A DNA stretch of 64,000 nucleotides from Flavobacteriales bacterium (lineage in GTDB: Bacteria > Bacteroidota > Bacteroidia > NS11-12g > UBA9320): the NCBI GenBank assembly GCA_020635395.1, contig JACJZV010000002.1:248001-312000 (forward strand), read 5' to 3'. Below are positions 60,896-64,000 of this stretch, one piece after another. Under the pieces are notes generated by a model. That model was given only the letters and a program-made list of their open reading frames with translations, searched no databases and was not told the DNA's origin. Both the position numbers and the translations under genes were made by a program. Position 1 is the first letter of the stretch. Every line of letters begins with the position of its first letter.

Positions 60896-61282
60896 TTATT
60901 CCATTGGTGGTCGGCCTTTTGGTGCATTTCGTCGTTGCTCTCTCCTTTCTTTAAATTTTCTTAAAGTTTGTATCTGAGTTGCATCTAACCCTTTTTCCAA
61001 TTCCCCGAAAAGTTTATCAAACTCATCATCCCTTTGGGTTCGCACACTGGCATCTATGGCTTTCATGCGTTGCACATGCTCCATAAACACGCTGTCGAAA
61101 GTTTGCTGTTGCATTTCGGTAAGATTTAGTTTTTCGGCCAATCGGTTTTTAAACATGGGTGGACGCTGATGTTCTACCATTTGGTTTATTCTGTTTTTGG
61201 TAAGTCTTCCGGCAACGAAAAAACCAATAACTGCCCCCAACAAAAGGCTCGAAATAATGATGAGTAAAATTCGTTTTGTCAT
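60896..61282 (-). CDS. Membrane-anchored Spy/ZraP-like protein
   Basis: The 128-residue product has an N-terminal membrane anchor (RILLIIISSLLLGAVIGFFV) and a helical periplasmic domain. It contains LNLTEMQQQTFDSVFMEH, an LTxxQ motif, and GLDATQIQTLRKFKERREQ, a second near match. The tail is Arg/Pro-rich. The family acts as stress-induced chaperone or metal-responsive modulator. It lies 7 nt after the anti-sigma gene and 49 nt before the larger LTxxQ protein, so all four genes form one unit. Confidence 0.75.
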   Translation of the reverse strand: MTKRILLIIISSLLLGAVIGFFVAGRLTKNRINQMVEHQRPPMFKNRLAEKLNLTEMQQQTFDSVFMEHVQRMKAIDASVRTQRDDEFDKLFGELEKGLDATQIQTLRKFKERREQRRNAPKGRPPME

Positions 61283-61289
61283 TTTTCTT

Positions 61290-61592
61290 CTAATTAATAT
61301 CCCACAATCTATACGTTTCTATTGAGGCCACTATGTCTTGCTCAGAGTGCTGGCCTAACCCCATCAACGAGTCGGCGGACAAATTACCATCCAACAAAAA
61401 ACTCGTTATTAAAAAAGTGGCTATACATGCCGCCGCAGCCAGCAAAATTCGTTTATACCAGAGTTTAATAACACCACTTTCAAGTTGTTTTTCGGCCAAT
61501 ACTTCGTTCATAACACGGTCAGTAAAACCCTCCGAAAATTCGGCGTTTTGCTCTCCATAAGCCCTCATTAATTTTGTAAGTTTATCATCCAT
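61290..61592 (-). CDS. Small membrane protein, probable anti-sigma factor
   Basis: The 100-residue product has a cytoplasmic helical N-terminus (LTKLMRAYGEQNAEFSEGFTDRVMNEV), one membrane helix (ILLAAAACIATFLITSFLL) and a short periplasmic tail. Its start overlaps the end of the sigma factor gene by 8 bp. That size, topology and coupling are typical of single-pass anti-sigma factors; no zinc-binding HxxxCxxC motif is present. The role is inferred from position and topology. Confidence 0.7.
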   Translation of the reverse strand: MDDKLTKLMRAYGEQNAEFSEGFTDRVMNEVLAEKQLESGVIKLWYKRILLAAAACIATFLITSFLLDGNLSADSLMGLGQHSEQDIVASIETYRLWDIN

Positions 61593-62142
61593 TGTAATTC
61601 AACTTAATCAATACTTCTTTCATTTTTTCCATTGCTCTGCTAAGTTTAGACATTACCGTTCCCTCTGCCATTCCCAATATATCGGCTGTTTCTTTTACCG
61701 AATACCCTTCTATCATTCGCATTACTACTACTGCTTTTGCCTCCGGTTTTAGCACATCCAAACACCGTTCTACAGTTTGTTTTATGCCTAAGGCCGTTTG
61801 GATGTTTTTCGCAGTGTCGTACACATTTTTTGGTGCATCATCCAACTCAACATATCGAGATTGGTTGCGTTTAATTTGTTCTAATTTATTCAGGCATAAA
61901 TTCATAGCTATACGTGTCAGGTAAGTAGCCAGCGAACTTTCGTGTTTAAACTTGTGTAATGATTTATACAACCTCACAAATGTTTCATGACCAACTTCTT
62001 CGGCCAATAAATCATCTTTCAGCATCTTAAAACACACCGCCACTCTCGATTTGTGTGCATCCACGATTTTGGCAAACAACTGCGTTTCGCCGCCAACAAT
62101 GCGGGAAATCAGTTTTTTCTCTTCGTTTGCACCTTCAACCAT
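61585..62142 (-). CDS. ECF-type RNA polymerase sigma factor
   Basis: The 185-residue protein has region 2 (LISRIVGGETQLFAKIVDAH... VGHETFVRLYKSLHKF) and region 4 (ERCLDVLKPEAKAVVVMRMIEGYSVKETADILGM then GTVMSKLSRAMEKMKE). Region 2.4 reads SLATYLTRIAMNLCLNKL. It should be held by the membrane protein encoded next (8-bp overlap) and released by envelope stress to switch on the two LTxxQ genes behind it. I did not find a TAnnTTTG promoter upstream, which would fit self-activated transcription. Confidence 0.93.
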   Translation of the reverse strand: MVEGANEEKKLISRIVGGETQLFAKIVDAHKSRVAVCFKMLKDDLLAEEVGHETFVRLYKSLHKFKHESSLATYLTRIAMNLCLNKLEQIKRNQSRYVELDDAPKNVYDTAKNIQTALGIKQTVERCLDVLKPEAKAVVVMRMIEGYSVKETADILGMAEGTVMSKLSRAMEKMKEVLIKLNYNG

Positions 62143-62185
62143 TGGCTATCACTTGTGTTTTTTTTTGACCAATTCAATCACCGTT

Positions 62186-63577
62186 TCATTCCATTGCAGG
62201 TGAATTTTCCAATTTTATTATTTTGGAAGGATGCATTTTTTGAAGCCACGAATTAAGAATGTGTTGCACATCTACATTGTGTTTTTGCGGAATCAAATGT
62301 GATTCTATCATTTCTAAAATACCATTGGCCTGGGTTGATTCATCCACAAAACCGTAGCCTTTATAAATGCCATTTTCAATATAAATAAAAGCCTTCTCGA
62401 ACCTGGTTTTGCCCGGAAGCCAAACCAAATAGGTGCCACACTGCAGCGTAAACCCCTCAATGGCTTTCTCCACCCGTTGGTTGTATTTTTCTGCCGTTTC
62501 GGCCTTTATGCATACCCCCAGGCATTTGCCCAAATGATAGTCGAAACAAGCACTGGCCGTGTTTTGCAAACCCGTCATTTTGCCACAAAGCTGATGTTCG
62601 TTTACCAAATTTTGCAAAAAATCTCTGGCACGCACTGTGTTGGAAAAAGAGGCAATGGCGTTGGTAAGGTATTTTTGGCTTTTAACCACCTCCAACCGAA
62701 ACACGCCATTCTGGTCTTCGTATTTGCAGAGAGCATAGCCCGTTCCGGTATATTTCTGTGCACGGTTAAATTCTGGAAAATGATTTTTTATCTCAACAGA
62801 CTCTACCAACAAGGCCAAAAATTCCGACCCGGTAATTTGGTACGAAATGTCAAAAATTTGGTTTTTAAACTTGAGCTTACTGATGGAATTATCAGCAAAA
62901 TGACCTGCAATGCGGCTTTTTATTTCCTTGGCTTTGCCCACATAAATAACCTTTCCTTCCTCATTATGCATAAAATAGACACCCGGTTGGTCGGGTAGAT
63001 TATCAAAGGTTTCTTTGGGTAAATTAGGCGGCAAACTACCCTCTTTGTTTCGTGTTTTTACAGTTTCTGAAACAATTTCGGAGTCGTCGTGGTTTAGCAA
63101 CCTTTCAAGCAAAATTGTGGTGGCTTTGGCATCACCGGTGGCACGGTGTCGGTCGAAAATCGGTATGTCGAGCGATTCGCATAATTTGCCCAAGCTGTAC
63201 GATTTTTTTCCCGGAAAAATTTTTCGGCTCAATCGAACGGTACACACCTTTTTTCGCCGAAAATCAGCCCCAAGTTCTTTAAACTCATTGCGAATAACGT
63301 TGTAGTCGAAACCCACACTGTGGGCCACAAAAACCCGATTTTCGGTAATGGTAAATACCTGTTTGGCAATTTCGAAAAACCGTGGAGCGGCAGCAACCAT
63401 ATCATCATTAATGCCCGTGAGATTGGTAATAAAACTTGGAATGGAACACTCCGGGTTTACGAGACTGGAAAACTCCTCCACCACCTCTTTTTTCTCATCG
63501 TCGTAAACATAAATAGCAATTTCGGTAATCTTATTCGATTGCCCTGCTGTTTCCACATCTACCACCGCATATTGCAT
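62186..63577 (-). CDS. DnaQ-type 3'-5' exonuclease fused to a UvrC/Cho-like GIY-YIG domain
   Basis: The ATG at 63577 starts directly at the exonuclease motif (YAVVDVETAG); a -7 box 4 nt upstream supports it over the longer frame. The 463-residue protein has a DEDDh exonuclease domain (1-165: Exo I DVETAG, Exo II in AHSVGFDYNVIRNEF, Exo III in HRATGDAKATTIL). A GIY-YIG domain follows (about 205-285: PGVYFMHNEEGKVIYVGKAK). After that is a UvrC/Cho-like region with a Cys cluster (ACFDYHLGKCLGVC). Such fusions are known in Bacteroidota and Actinobacteria and are thought to act in DNA repair. UvrC parts beyond the GIY-YIG half are absent. Confidence 0.88.
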   Translation of the reverse strand: MQYAVVDVETAGQSNKITEIAIYVYDDEKKEVVEEFSSLVNPECSIPSFITNLTGINDDMVAAAPRFFEIAKQVFTITENRVFVAHSVGFDYNVIRNEFKELGADFRRKKVCTVRLSRKIFPGKKSYSLGKLCESLDIPIFDRHRATGDAKATTILLERLLNHDDSEIVSETVKTRNKEGSLPPNLPKETFDNLPDQPGVYFMHNEEGKVIYVGKAKEIKSRIAGHFADNSISKLKFKNQIFDISYQITGSEFLALLVESVEIKNHFPEFNRAQKYTGTGYALCKYEDQNGVFRLEVVKSQKYLTNAIASFSNTVRARDFLQNLVNEHQLCGKMTGLQNTASACFDYHLGKCLGVCIKAETAEKYNQRVEKAIEGFTLQCGTYLVWLPGKTRFEKAFIYIENGIYKGYGFVDESTQANGILEMIESHLIPQKHNVDVQHILNSWLQKMHPSKIIKLENSPAME

Positions 63578-63581
63578 TGAG

Positions 63582-63589
63582 CAAAGATA
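63582..63589 (-). promoter_or_regulatory. Candidate -7 box (TATCTTTG) 4 nt before the exonuclease/GIY-YIG ATG
   Basis: Exact TAnnTTTG match in the short gap to the next gene; it fixes the start at 63577 and predicts a leaderless message. Confidence 0.45.
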
Positions 63590-63669
63590 TTTGTTTGTGA
63601 GAAATGAGCGGGTTAAAGAGGCAAAAAGTGTACAAAAAGACAAAACTCGGAATAGCATCGATTATCCCT

Positions 63670-64000
63670 CTAAAACAACGCATACGAAACTGTCAAATAA
63701 GAATAAAAGGAATAGAAACTTCCACCTTTGCCGAATTGCGATTGAGATAGTGGATATTGAGCAAGCTGTGATGGCTCAAGAAATTGATCGTAAATTGATA
63801 AACCTGCTATCTGCAAAGGCCCATCCAAAGAAGTGTCGTTTGCCTTTTGAACCTTTCTTATCTGGTTTGAAAAACTCCAATTTATCCGAAATTTTGGCGA
63901 GATGTAATATTGAATATCAAAACTATTTTCAAGCGAATTCAACGCCAATCCAAACGATTTTGGATACCAAATGAATATTTCATTGTCCTCATGGTTGTAT
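63670..64000 (-). CDS. C-terminal end of an outer-membrane beta-barrel protein (partial, runs off right edge)
   Basis: The minus-strand frame is open from the window edge to TAG at 63670. The visible 109 residues alternate in strand pattern (FDIQYYISPKFRINWSFSNQIRKV) and end in SFYSYLTVSYALF. A last strand with terminal Phe is the recognition signal for the BAM complex in outer-membrane proteins. The part seen contains no plug or TonB motif, so the class of barrel is open. Opposite-strand open frames here have no such logic. Confidence 0.65.
   Translation of the reverse strand, partial: YNHEDNEIFIWYPKSFGLALNSLENSFDIQYYISPKFRINWSFSNQIRKVQKANDTSLDGPLQIAGLSIYDQFLEPSQLAQYPLSQSQFGKGGSFYSFYSYLTVSYALF

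Noticed and set aside
63591..63974. Plus-strand open frame at the right edge
   Set aside because: The opposite strand encodes a convincing outer-membrane barrel end with terminal Phe, and the plus frame has no recognisable features.
1..64000. tRNA, rRNA or other stable RNA genes
   Set aside because: I scanned the intergenic spaces for cloverleaf-like ends (CCA-type acceptor and TTC-loop patterns) and saw none; the gaps are short and AT-rich. A covariance-model scan would be needed to be sure.

Overview
The window is AT-rich chromosomal DNA of a Bacteroidota member, probably outside Bacteroidales (Chitinophagia, Cytophagia or Saprospiria-like; the exact class is inference). Support comes from four large secreted proteins ending in type IX secretion (T9SS) sorting domains, three of the gliding-motility-associated (type B) kind and one of type A. 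Other markers are a PcrB-type prenylglyceryl-phosphate synthase, a B12-dependent ribonucleotide reductase, DUF6089-like and other outer-membrane barrels, and many promoters of the Bacteroidota type TAnnTTTG. No rRNA, tRNA, CRISPR array or prophage was seen.

Layout. 1-5.3 kb (minus): an SGNH-like protein cut by the left edge and its MBOAT acyltransferase, a Kazal-domain lipoprotein, and two tandem thioredoxin-fold lipid/periplasm-targeted paralogues. 5.4-6.2 kb: an alkyltransferase-like protein (ATL) and a possible 52-residue gene with its own promoter and terminator. 6.3-17.2 kb: housekeeping metabolism (nrdJ, pcrB, an outer-membrane barrel, pdhB, folA) and a lysine-degradation pair (saccharopine dehydrogenase-like and ALDH7-like) enclosing an AI-2E/PerM membrane protein. 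17.5-22.6 kb (plus): a periplasmic folding operon of two double-parvulin isomerases, a lipoprotein and a MoxR ATPase.

22.7-27.7 kb is the accessory region. It holds a truncated metallopeptidase-like tip with a secreted candidate immunity partner, a lipoprotein, an apparently intact tyrosine recombinase, an orphan RHS core with a large variable tip, and an overlapping two-helix PH-like membrane protein. It ends in an array of an 18-bp palindrome. This looks like a polymorphic-toxin cassette region worn down by recombination, and it is the best place to look for new biology.

27.7-41.3 kb (mostly minus): a YD-like secreted protein, a three-gene operon (C1 peptidase, PH-domain protein, bestrophin-like channel), a 1615-residue PKD protein, an LEA-like protein, and two kynurenine-pathway enzymes (ACMSD and 3-hydroxyanthranilate dioxygenase) separated by a type A T9SS protein. 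41.4-46 kb (plus): a chain of tatA, gatA, a LysM protein with a degenerate transglycosylase fold, and an SGNH hydrolase. 46.1-51.3 kb: a 1394-residue IgGFc/PKD protein behind the best promoter in the window, and sucD. 51.3-57.6 kb (minus): feoAB, a 161-bp tandem REP-like array, its REP-associated transposase, and a beta-propeller/PKD protein. 57.7-64 kb: lysS with a C-terminal extension, a diheme lipoprotein, an ECF sigma/anti-sigma/LTxxQ envelope-stress operon, a DnaQ-exonuclease/GIY-YIG fusion, and the end of an outer-membrane barrel.

Genes are tightly packed: several convergent pairs overlap or touch at their stops, several operon genes use TTG or GTG starts in TTGA/ATGA overlaps, and in four places the TAnnTTTG box lies 3-4 nt before the ATG, which predicts leaderless mRNAs. 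All calls come from reading the sequence; no database search was run.
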